Shown piece by piece: positions 1 through 7,127 of a stretch of 29,808 nucleotides of DNA. Each line of letters opens with the position of its first letter. The stretch's first letter is position 1. The stretch comes from an uncultured Bacteroidota bacterium. GTDB lineage: Bacteria > Bacteroidota > Bacteroidia > Bacteroidales > VadinHA17. The stretch is from contig CAIPJU010000177.1 in NCBI GenBank assembly GCA_903865465.1, forward strand, positions 1 to 29,808, read 5' to 3'. Position numbers and translations under genes: made by a program. The notes beneath the pieces were generated by a model. That model saw only the letters and a list, made by a program, of their open reading frames with translations. It made no database searches and was not told the DNA's origin.

Positions 1-767
1 ACTTCCTGAAAATTGATAAAGTTCTGGATCAGATCGAGAACAGATGATTTTGACCAGATCTCCTTCCAAAGGTATTCAGTAGAAAAGCCTTCGGGATTTG
101 GGGGATTATCAATATCGAGATTAAACGGCAGGAAGTATGACTTTTGCCACTGCAAACGGGTACACATGGCTACTTTTTCGGTGCTCACCGCAAAATGGAC
201 CAAACAGCGTTTGTAAGCCAAAAGAGGTTCCTGTGGATCACGGTTGGTTTTGTATTGCTTAATTGCTTCGCTCAGGTACTGGCCGGTAAAGGCGTTCTTT
301 AGTTCGGCCGTTGCAAAAGGAATGCCATTTATGAACAGTGCAAGGTCGAGGCTGTTTTCATTTTTCACAGAATAATGCAACTGACGGGCTACTCCAAATC
401 GATTTTGGGTATAATGGAGGTTGTGTTCAGGATTCTTGTTGTTGGCAGGCTGAAAGAAGACGGTGCGGATTTTCTGGCCCCGGTCTTTAAAGCCATTACG
501 AAACACCTGCAACGCTCCATACGTTTTGATGTTTTTTTCAAGTGTTTGCAGCAGGCGTTCATTGGTCTGGTAACCATATTGATCGTGCAATGCCTTGTAG
601 GCCTCTGGTTGAGTAGATTTTACAAACGATACAAATTCACCGGGGAACAGACAGTTTTTCTTTTCATAGTCGGCTGGGTCAAGTAATAGATAACCGCTGC
701 TTTCGCCGCAAAGTGCTTTGGCCACATAATCTTCGAAATGAACCTCTTTAATTCCGGTTGCTCCCAT
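1..767 (-). CDS. hsdR: Type I restriction enzyme, R subunit (N-terminal part, cut by window edge)
   Basis: This is the start of the restriction (motor and nuclease) subunit of a type I system. The reading frame opens at the ATG at 767 and stays open to position 1, giving 255 complete codons; the rest lies outside the window. The HSDR_N nuclease domain is visible: Asp141, then the segment NGIPFATAELKN (about 147-158), with Glu155 and Lys157 fitting the D-x(n)-E-x-K catalytic core, followed by a Gln-Tyr pair at 171-172. The DEAD-box translocase region is not reached. It starts 41 bp after the hsdS stop on the same strand, so it is the last visible gene of the hsdM-X-hsdS-hsdR operon. Small plus-strand ORFs over this interval are shadows. 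Whether the full gene is intact cannot be judged. Confidence 0.9.
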   Translation of the reverse strand, partial: MGATGIKEVHFEDYVAKALCGESSGYLLLDPADYEKKNCLFPGEFVSFVKSTQPEAYKALHDQYGYQTNERLLQTLEKNIKTYGALQVFRNGFKDRGQKIRTVFFQPANNKNPEHNLHYTQNRFGVARQLHYSVKNENSLDLALFINGIPFATAELKNAFTGQYLSEAIKQYKTNRDPQEPLLAYKRCLVHFAVSTEKVAMCTRLQWQKSYFLPFNLDIDNPPNPEGFSTEYLWKEIWSKSSVLDLIQNFINFQE

Positions 768-808
768 GGGTATTGATTATGGTTTCAATTGCTGAAACTC
801 AAATTTAG

Positions 809-2173
809 TTATTCTTTTTGCCAATCACGAACATCTATTTTACCGGTAACTACCTCAGAAATTAGGGAATGCTTGTATTTGTTGAGTTTCTCTATACTTT
901 GAATTGTTTGGTTCATAATTAAATTTAAATTTGAAATCCTTTTTTGTATCCAATTGGATATAAGAGTCATATCAGACATAGGGGGAAGAGTGATTTGAAA
1001 ATTTTTAATCTGCTCAAAGTTTAACCCTTCTCTGGATGTCCCATCTTGCCCTGATAAAATCTGAAATTGACCACATTGGGAAGCGATGTAAAAATTCAAA
1101 TACACTGATGAAATTCTATTTAAGTCTGGTCTAATAATACAAACGTGTTGATTAACATTGGCTTCACCTAAATCGTTATCAACATAAAAACATCTACCTA
1201 TTGAAGCACCTGTTATGTTTAATAATACGTCATTAGGAAGAACAACAGTCGAATTCATTTTTCTATGAATTGCCTCAGGGATCCTTGCTACACTATCAAG
1301 TCTCAATCCATCGAAATGAATGTTTTGGCTTCTTAACAGCGGGATACCATTTTCTGTATAAACTTCACTTCCCCCTCTGGGCGTGACACCACTACCAATT
1401 TTATTTACAATGTACTTTAATTTAACTATATCCCAATTCTCAGGAATTTCTCCCAGCCATTCGATTCCGGAATCTTTAAACTTCACCTCTTTGCCATCGG
1501 GTGTTGGAATAAGTCCGGTTTTGTAGGCCTGACCAGTAACTGCTTCGTTGATAATGGCTTTGCGCCGGTCTTCCAGTTTAGTAATAAGCTCTTCTTTGGC
1601 GGCAATCAGTTGGTCGATTTCGGAGGTTTTGTGATCAAGAAAAGAGGCGATTGCGGTTTGCTCAACAGTATTAGGAAATGGAATCTTGAAGTCTTCTAAC
1701 CATTTCCTTTGTAATTCTGTTTGATTAGTAGATCCCTGGGCAAGAATTCCATTTATTAGATCATAATTTACGGAAAGGAAAAGATATAGATACTTAGAAT
1801 TTAGACTGTTCTTCGAATCTCTTATAATTGTTACATGGCTATCTGCCATATAATCGCCTGAGAAGTTAACCAAAGCTGTTTTTCCCAAAACACCTCCACC
1901 AGTAGAAGCTAAAAGAACATCATCTTTGAAAACCTTTCCTCTGGTTGCATCCAGTTCACAATCTTCAGTATATCTTATTTTACTAAAGTCGAATTTTCCA
2001 GAACTAAATGTTGCTTGATTAATTACACCTATTTTCCCATTGTCAATATATGATGGGGCATTACCCCTGTTTATGAAATCAGCAACGCTCTTTAATTTTC
2101 TTACTTCCCAATGTTCCGGTATTTCTCCGATCCATTGAATACCTGAATCTTTATATTTTGGGTACTGCTTCAT
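809..2173 (-). CDS. hsdS: Type I restriction-modification specificity subunit S
   Basis: This 454-residue protein would set the DNA target recognised by the methylase and restriction complexes. It has the usual two-half layout. Each half opens with a near-identical motif, KDSGIQWIGEIPEHW (about 8-22) and KDSGIEWLGEIPENW (about 233-247). Each half then has a variable target recognition domain and a conserved helical spacer, at about 171-215 (EQTAIASFLDHKTSEID) and about 401-446. The two recognition domains differ, so a bipartite asymmetric target is expected; its sequence cannot be read from the protein. It starts 9 bp after the small repeat gene and is followed by hsdR. The duplicated half-motifs could serve as recombination sites for exchanging specificity, which is inference. 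Length is normal for the family and there is no sign of truncation. Confidence 0.95.
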   Translation of the reverse strand: MKQYPKYKDSGIQWIGEIPEHWEVRKLKSVADFINRGNAPSYIDNGKIGVINQATFSSGKFDFSKIRYTEDCELDATRGKVFKDDVLLASTGGGVLGKTALVNFSGDYMADSHVTIIRDSKNSLNSKYLYLFLSVNYDLINGILAQGSTNQTELQRKWLEDFKIPFPNTVEQTAIASFLDHKTSEIDQLIAAKEELITKLEDRRKAIINEAVTGQAYKTGLIPTPDGKEVKFKDSGIEWLGEIPENWDIVKLKYIVNKIGSGVTPRGGSEVYTENGIPLLRSQNIHFDGLRLDSVARIPEAIHRKMNSTVVLPNDVLLNITGASIGRCFYVDNDLGEANVNQHVCIIRPDLNRISSVYLNFYIASQCGQFQILSGQDGTSREGLNFEQIKNFQITLPPMSDMTLISNWIQKRISNLNLIMNQTIQSIEKLNKYKHSLISEVVTGKIDVRDWQKE

Positions 2174-2182
2174 TTTTAATTA

Positions 2183-2470
2183 TTAACTGTATAGGCTTGT
2201 TCGGGGTGGTTGGGCATATCGGGGAAGGTGCTCCATCAGTTCCTGCAATTCAAATGGTAACTGGTTCAATAAGCGGTTGCGAACTGGTTCAATAACGATT
2301 GCAACTGGTTCAATAAGGCCGGGAACTGGTTCAATAACTGGTGCACTTAGAACGTGAACTGGTGCACTTAAATTATAAACTGGTGCACTTAGACTCGAGA
2401 GTGGTACACTTATGGGTAATGTTTCATCTAAAACGTTGAGTTGCTCAATCAGTTCTTTTGCAGTTTCCAT
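2183..2470 (-). CDS. Small heptad-repeat protein encoded between hsdM and hsdS, function unknown
   Basis: I do not recognise this 95-residue protein. Its ATG shares one base with the hsdM stop (TAATG), and its own stop lies 9 bp before hsdS, so it is probably translated by coupling within the operon. Residues 1-20 look helical (METAKELIEQLNVLDETLP). The middle is a seven-residue repeat: SVPL at 21, SAPV at 28, 35 and 42, then IEPV at 46, 53 and 60. The C-terminus (ELQELMEHLPRYAQP) is again helix-like. There is no signal peptide, membrane segment or known catalytic motif. The repeat is also conserved as DNA, and its last copy is read in a different frame (LLNQL at 67), so selection or copying may act on the DNA rather than on the peptide. 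It may be a linker, a coupling device, or a minisatellite that happens to stay open. Confidence 0.6.
   Translation of the reverse strand: METAKELIEQLNVLDETLPISVPLSSLSAPVYNLSAPVHVLSAPVIEPVPGLIEPVAIVIEPVRNRLLNQLPFELQELMEHLPRYAQPPRTSLYS
2259..2412. repeat. 21-bp tandem minisatellite inside the hsdM-hsdS spacer gene
   Basis: Eight units are visible on the plus strand. Four carry AACTGGTTCAATAA (starts 2259, 2282, 2303, 2324) and four carry AACTGGTGCACTTA (starts 2336, 2357, 2378, and a degenerate copy at 2399). The core AACTGGT is invariant in seven units. Between the 14-base conserved parts lie about 7 variable bases. The usual period is 21 bp, with a 12-bp step where the two families meet and one 23-bp step between 2259 and 2282. 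Because 21 is a multiple of three, copy-number change would leave the host frame open; the 23-bp step does not keep phase. The units are too short and too closely spaced for a CRISPR array. Confidence 0.9.
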
Positions 2471-4188
2471 TATCCCAATACTTTTTTCAGTAATTCCTGT
2501 ATTGTATTTTCGAGCGATATGATCTCGGACTTAATCTCAGCCGATGGAGCCGGTTTCTGGTATTTATAAAAATAGCGTGTAAAGTTTATTTCGTATCCAA
2601 TACGGGTTTTATCATAATCGATCCAGGCATCGGGAACATGAGGTTTTACTTCCTCTGCGAAATAAGTATTTATATCTTCATTAAGCGGAATATTTTCTGT
2701 ATCGCGTTTCCTGCTGTCGGCTTTGGGCTGGCCGTTTTTGTCGGGCTTAATTTTGCCCTTCTCTGTGTATTCCGGCTGTTCTATTGTTACCTGATAATAG
2801 CCAAAATATTCGTTTGGGTAGATTTTAGAGTTTTCGTTTTCTCCAAATGCAGTATGGATTCTTTCAATTTCGGCCAGATGATCTTCATAAATCTTATTTC
2901 GTTTGTTCCCCAGGCTTTTTTTCTCGGGGCGGCAAAAATCCACTGCATTGATTAATTGTACCTTCCCTTTTCGATGGGCTTCTTTTTTATTGGTAATGAA
3001 CCAGATATAGGTATAAATACCGGTATTGTAAAACAGGTCTTTGGGTAACGCAACAATGCAATCGAGCCAGTCGTTTGTAATTATCCATTTACGAATTTCA
3101 CTTTCACCTGATCCGGCATCACCGGTAAAGAGTGGTGAACCATTGGTTACAACTGCAATTCGGCTTCCATTTGGCTCCATTTTAGAGATCATGTGTTGCA
3201 GAAAGAGCAACTGTCCGTCACTTGAGCGCGGTAACCCGGCATAAAAACGTCCTGCCGGATTCAATGATTCATTTTTGATGAAGCTTTCATCCTTCTTCCA
3301 GCTTACCCCATAAGGAGGATTAGCAAGCATATAATTGAAGCGCCTCCCCTGGAATTTATCATCCGAAAACGAATTGCCGTGCCTGATGTTATCAGCATCT
3401 TCACCTGTAATCAACAAATCGGATTTGGCAATGGCAAACGATTGTTCATTGATCTCCTGGCCGAAAATTTTTATTTCGGCTTTCTGGTTGATCTCTTCGA
3501 GAATATATTTCTTTGAAAGGGTAAGCATGCCTCCTGTTCCACAAGCCAAATCGTAAACTGTGCGGATAACTCCGGGTTGTTTTAAAGTTTCTTTTTCGGT
3601 ACTAAACAGTATTCGGATCATCAGGTGAATGACATCACGTGGGGTAAAGTGTTCCCCCGCCGTTTCATTGCTCTGTTCGTTCGAGATACGAATCAGTTCC
3701 TCGAAAACGTAACCCATATTGTGATTGTCGATATTCTCAAGGCTAAGGTCAACACTGCTAATTCCATCAATCATCTGAAAAAGAAGGTTGTTTTTGACCA
3801 GTCGGGCAATGATCTTATCGAGCTGGAAATATTCCATGATGTCGCGGACATCAACATTAAAGCCATTAAGGTAGTTTGAGAAATTGATCTCGATGTTTTG
3901 TGGTTCCTGGGTTAAGCCTTTAAGGTCGTATTTTGAGGTATTGTAAAACTGCAAACCACCGGCAGCCTTACGCAAAATAGGATCAAGTTTATCGGGGTTG
4001 ACTTTATCTTTGAAGTTAAGGTACGTATTCCGGACATTCTCCTTCTTATCTGCCAGACGGCAATCCATTCGTCTGAGAACGACAAACGGAAGCATCACAT
4101 CGCCAATTTCGCTCTTTTTAAATGTGTTCCAAAGTACTTCATTTGTTATACGAAAGATAAAGTCAATTACTGGTTTGCTATCGTTCAT
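2470..4188 (-). CDS. hsdM: Type I restriction-modification methylase subunit M
   Basis: This 572-residue N6-adenine methyltransferase modifies the sites chosen by HsdS and forms the core of both the methylase and the restriction complex. The N-terminal HsdM helical domain covers about 1-150. AGEHFTPRDV (177-186) is the SAM-associated segment before motif I, DLACGTGG (213-220) is SAM-binding motif I, and NPPY (290-293) is catalytic motif IV. The length fits the family and all key residues are present, so the enzyme should be active. Its stop overlaps the start of the small repeat gene by one base. It is the first clear gene of the RM operon. A 123-bp gap separates it from the ParB-like gene upstream; no exact TAnnTTTG promoter was seen there. 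Confidence 0.95.
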   Translation of the reverse strand: MNDSKPVIDFIFRITNEVLWNTFKKSEIGDVMLPFVVLRRMDCRLADKKENVRNTYLNFKDKVNPDKLDPILRKAAGGLQFYNTSKYDLKGLTQEPQNIEINFSNYLNGFNVDVRDIMEYFQLDKIIARLVKNNLLFQMIDGISSVDLSLENIDNHNMGYVFEELIRISNEQSNETAGEHFTPRDVIHLMIRILFSTEKETLKQPGVIRTVYDLACGTGGMLTLSKKYILEEINQKAEIKIFGQEINEQSFAIAKSDLLITGEDADNIRHGNSFSDDKFQGRRFNYMLANPPYGVSWKKDESFIKNESLNPAGRFYAGLPRSSDGQLLFLQHMISKMEPNGSRIAVVTNGSPLFTGDAGSGESEIRKWIITNDWLDCIVALPKDLFYNTGIYTYIWFITNKKEAHRKGKVQLINAVDFCRPEKKSLGNKRNKIYEDHLAEIERIHTAFGENENSKIYPNEYFGYYQVTIEQPEYTEKGKIKPDKNGQPKADSRKRDTENIPLNEDINTYFAEEVKPHVPDAWIDYDKTRIGYEINFTRYFYKYQKPAPSAEIKSEIISLENTIQELLKKVLG

Positions 4189-4311
4189 TTCCTGTTGTTT
4201 TAATCACAATACAAAGTAAAGATTTTTGTGTGCAGTGGTGGTGCATATCGCATGTTTTAAATACGGTAACCTTGCCAGTTATTTTTGAACGTTTATCATC
4301 GCGACTTATTC

Positions 4312-4767
4312 TCAGGAAATGTCCCGGCCAATCTTAAGTTTTTGCATTTCCTTAATCTTACCATTCCAGTAATCAACATATTTTTCATAAGCCTCCTTGC
4401 TTTCAAGGAACTTAATGTGCTGCTGAGACTTCAGCCTAAAGGCTTTGATTCTCTCAATATTCTGACGAAAGGCCTTTTCTACCCTGTGGTGACCATCGAT
4501 AAGGTTATACCTGTCTGGCGCTATTTCAGCAAGTATAACCGGTACTGACAGATCAGCATTATCCAGATGCGCCTCATTTATTTGGTGATGAGGTGAATAT
4601 ACTTCTTCCACAGAAACACTTTCAGGAGTAAAGAGGCCCGGATTATCCCCGATATATTCGAGCATCCTTGAAATATTAAATACGAAAATGCCATTAGGGA
4701 ATAATTCATCCCCTTCTTCTGTTGGAAATGGTTTGAAATTTCTGTCAGGTTTAAATATCTTTTTCAT
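4312..4767 (-). CDS. Orphan ParB/sulfiredoxin-fold protein
   Basis: This 151-residue protein has one recognisable signature, YNLIDGHHRVEKAF at about 87-100. It matches the G-x-H/N-R nucleotide-binding loop of the ParB N-terminal (ParB/Srx) fold, with DGHHR at 91-95. The preceding segment (PVILAEIAPDRY, 76-87) fits the strand before that loop. There is no helix-turn-helix DNA-binding domain, no partner parA, and the protein is far shorter than a chromosomal ParB, so a role in chromosome partition is unlikely. It lies upstream of hsdM on the same strand with a 123-bp gap, so it may or may not share a transcript with the RM genes. ParB-fold proteins without partners often bind or hydrolyse nucleotides, but the activity here is not predictable. 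Confidence 0.65.
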   Translation of the reverse strand: MKKIFKPDRNFKPFPTEEGDELFPNGIFVFNISRMLEYIGDNPGLFTPESVSVEEVYSPHHQINEAHLDNADLSVPVILAEIAPDRYNLIDGHHRVEKAFRQNIERIKAFRLKSQQHIKFLESKEAYEKYVDYWNGKIKEMQKLKIGRDIS

Positions 4768-4847
4768 GGTGAAGATATATCAAACGCAAAAAACATTACA
4801 TTTTATTGTCTGATCAGATTCAGTCCTTAAAACCATTCGCTCCGGCT

Positions 4848-4873
4848 TCTCACTATGATGATATAGTGTGAGA
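4848..4873 (-). terminator. Weak hairpin after the 4921-5541 lipoprotein gene
   Basis: CACTAT (4851-4856) pairs with ATAGTG (4863-4868) around a 6-base loop. The stem extends by TCT/AGA across a two-base bulge. It lies about 50 bp downstream of the lipoprotein stop on the minus strand. There is no clear U-tract, so the terminator role is a weak inference. A separate 10-bp palindrome, TCTGATCAGA, is at 4809-4818. Confidence 0.3.
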
Positions 4874-4920
4874 GGGCTGTTTATAGACTGAGAGTTCTGA
4901 AATGGCTTCAAATACCAATC

Positions 4921-5541
4921 CTAAATCTTTCCGAAGGCAGCAGAGAAACCATCGGCATTTACCTTGAAATGATATGATGTCGAAGCGGCATCAGTAAGAT
5001 CTACATTGATAATACCGGTACTCTGAAGCATGAAGACCCTGAACTGACTGTAATCGTTGTTATTCTGCTCTATGAGTATTCCACCCGATTTGTTCCATGC
5101 CCTGCCTGAGGTCAGCTGCAATTCGATACCCTCTGCGTTCTTCATGGTAATATGCACAGGACCATTGAATGCCGCTACAGGGTTTGATTTCTGATTTTCA
5201 TGAAGAAATATTCCTGCCTTAAGTTTGTCAACAAGAAGTTCAGCATAGATATAACCGTTGGTGCCTGCATTGTTTGAATAGTTACCCTCAGTACCAAATC
5301 TGACATATTCCCTTCCGGTTGAATCACCCTCCCTGGGAGCAAATGAATTGATGCTCCAGGGATTAGCCGCAGGTTTAGCCACAATTTTCCTGTTTTTTGA
5401 AGAATCAGCCTTTGCAGGTTTTGCCGGAGGAACCGGCTTATTATTACATCCTGCAATAAAAATCAACAGAAGGAAAAGAGTTAAACCCTTCAATACAAGA
5501 TAAGATCTGTTTCGCAGTGATTCCATCAGTTTAAATGACAA
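4921..5541 (-). CDS. Small lipoprotein of unknown function
   Basis: This is a predicted lipoprotein of 206 residues. A basic N-terminus is followed by a hydrophobic stretch (LTLFLLLIFIAGC) ending in a lipobox with Cys32, then a Pro/Lys/Ala-rich linker (about 34-60). The mature part, from about 60 to 206, looks like a beta-rich domain. I do not recognise a family. Asn follows the lipid-bearing Cys, so the destination membrane is unclear. The Met at 5526 (residue 6) is an equally good start, giving a more usual signal length. The gene stands alone, with 153 bp to the ParB-like gene downstream and 394 bp to the divergent luxE-like gene. Confidence 0.7.
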   Translation of the reverse strand: MSFKLMESLRNRSYLVLKGLTLFLLLIFIAGCNNKPVPPAKPAKADSSKNRKIVAKPAANPWSINSFAPREGDSTGREYVRFGTEGNYSNNAGTNGYIYAELLVDKLKAGIFLHENQKSNPVAAFNGPVHITMKNAEGIELQLTSGRAWNKSGGILIEQNNNDYSQFRVFMLQSTGIINVDLTDAASTSYHFKVNADGFSAAFGKI

Positions 5542-5935
5542 AGTTTTATATTTATTGTAACAGGTTTCCTTAAAACCGCTGGCAATATAAGCATCTTTAT
5601 TAATACAGCCTGACCGATTTAGAAAATATGCCGCATGGATAATCGTGGTCCGGATGGGCCCACCTTTAATCGATAATACCTTTGAGAGGGAGGGCTTTTA
5701 ATAATAGCTGACCCGATTTAATAATTGATTATGGATGATTATCAAAATACAGATATCTGTTTATGTTGGTTTTAATGTAGCCTTTTAAAACACTCCATTG
5801 ATTCATAATGCTACAATTAACATGTGTGTTTATTATGCATATATTGTAAAAAGCTGTTTATATGATATTTATCCTGTCTGGCCTGATTATTGACCCTGCT
5901 TATCCGGTTCAATCTGACAATTAAAATCTTTAAAT
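5542..5935. other. 394-bp AT-rich divergent intergenic region
   Basis: This stretch separates the minus-strand lipoprotein from the plus-strand LuxE/LuxC pair and should hold both promoters. I found no reading frame of useful length and no RNA gene. There is no exact TAnnTTTG match in a suitable place on either strand. It contains the short palindrome GGGCCC near 5657 and otherwise nothing I can assign. Confidence 0.5.
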
Positions 5936-7117
5936 ATGAAAACGATAATGGATGAATCAGGGTATAAAGAATTGCTCAGAGAAAGCATATCCTTTCAGTG
6001 GGATAAGTTTGGATATTTCAGGCACATCTGCAAAAGGAAAAATCGCAGCCTCGAGGATATCATAACTGCAATCAATGACGAAGAATATTATCAGATACCT
6101 GCTGTTACCGCAACGGCTTTTAAAAAATCGAAAGGCCTGTACAAAGAGCTGAATGATCTGACTCAGTCCGGTAAATTCCAGGTCTCAAGCAATACTTCAG
6201 GGGATCCAAGTTATGTTTATACAAATAATTCCGAATTGGAGAAGGTTACCGAAAACTACAGGTTAACCTTTGGAATTGAAGGCACCTCAAGAGCTATAGG
6301 ATTCTCTCCCTCCCTGAGAATCATGGAGGGCCTTTCTAAAAAATCTGCTTTTATGGGATATGAAAGCACTGCCCGGATGAAGCTTTCGCTGGATGCAGCA
6401 AAAAAATTTTATGAGAATATTGTATTTACCCTCGATGTGGATCTGTTCAGAACATTAATATCAAAAGTATTTAACGGAAAAGCCGTTCTGAGAAAAAAGC
6501 ATCTGAATGAAATAGTTGACATCATTTCTGCCGCTGAAAAAACACATGAAAAGATTAATCTTGGTGGTTTTATTCTTCTTCTTTATCCATATCTGGATCA
6601 GTTGAGAGAGGGGCAGTTTTGCTTTCCTGATAACGCCTGTTTTACCTTCGCCGGAGGCGGATATGGCGGAACAAAGGGGGCAATCACAGGGAAGAAGGTA
6701 GATAAGCCTGAGATGATAAAAAAAATTGCCTCAATATTCGGTTTGAAGAAAGAGCTGTTTTCAAAAAACCTGAAAGATATTTACGCTTTTACGGAATCTC
6801 CTGCAACAAATGAAGGATACTGGAGCGATGAATTACAGGATTATTTGTTTGAAAGCTGGCATGAAACAAGAGCCTATATAGTTGATCCCGAAACTGAAAA
6901 ACCTCTGAAATCAGGGAAGGGCCTGTTAAAGTTCATAAGCCCCTATTCAAACGGAACACCATCAGCGTGCAATGTTTCGATACTTCAACTTGATTATGCG
7001 ACAATACGGGGTCTCAGGCCTGACTATACCGTTTCTCATTTTAGCCACATCGAAAGATTCCGGAATGCAAGCACTGAGGGTTGTGCCTACAAAGCAGAAG
7101 AAGTCGCCAATATTTAA
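5936..7117 (+). CDS. LuxE-like acyl-protein synthetase/acyltransferase
   Basis: This 393-residue protein resembles LuxE, the subunit of fatty acid reductase that activates a fatty acid with ATP and passes the acyl group to LuxC. Supporting features are SSNTSGDPS (84-92), in the place of the SSGTTG-type phosphate loop of LuxE/PaaK relatives; the glycine-rich FTFAGGGYGGTKG (236-248); YAFTESPATNEGYW (about 283-296), which resembles the conserved YxxTE region; and a C-terminal IERFRNASTEGC (372-383) like the LuxE end. The phosphate loop is unusual, with Asn-Thr-Ser where the family normally has Gly-Thr-Thr. The partner LuxC-like gene starts 10 bp downstream, which supports the call. The substrate chain length is unknown. 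Confidence is higher for the family than for the exact reaction. Confidence 0.75.
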   Translation: MKTIMDESGYKELLRESISFQWDKFGYFRHICKRKNRSLEDIITAINDEEYYQIPAVTATAFKKSKGLYKELNDLTQSGKFQVSSNTSGDPSYVYTNNSELEKVTENYRLTFGIEGTSRAIGFSPSLRIMEGLSKKSAFMGYESTARMKLSLDAAKKFYENIVFTLDVDLFRTLISKVFNGKAVLRKKHLNEIVDIISAAEKTHEKINLGGFILLLYPYLDQLREGQFCFPDNACFTFAGGGYGGTKGAITGKKVDKPEMIKKIASIFGLKKELFSKNLKDIYAFTESPATNEGYWSDELQDYLFESWHETRAYIVDPETEKPLKSGKGLLKFISPYSNGTPSACNVSILQLDYATIRGLRPDYTVSHFSHIERFRNASTEGCAYKAEEVANI

Positions 7118-7127
7118 TTCAATACTC

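Noticed and set aside
375..686. Plus-strand 103-codon ORF and a minus-strand 62-codon ORF near the left edge
   Set aside because: Both lie over the hsdR N-terminal coding frame, which carries clear nuclease-domain motifs. They are shadow frames.
2259..2412. CRISPR array suggested by regular repeats with variable spacers
   Set aside because: The repeat is 14 bases and the spacers about 7, far below CRISPR sizes. The array lies within an open reading frame in an RM operon, and no cas genes are present.
6972..7127. Longer start for the LuxC-like gene at 6972
   Set aside because: It would overlap the LuxE-like gene by 146 bp and add 52 residues with no family resemblance. The ATG at 7128 gives the usual LuxC length.
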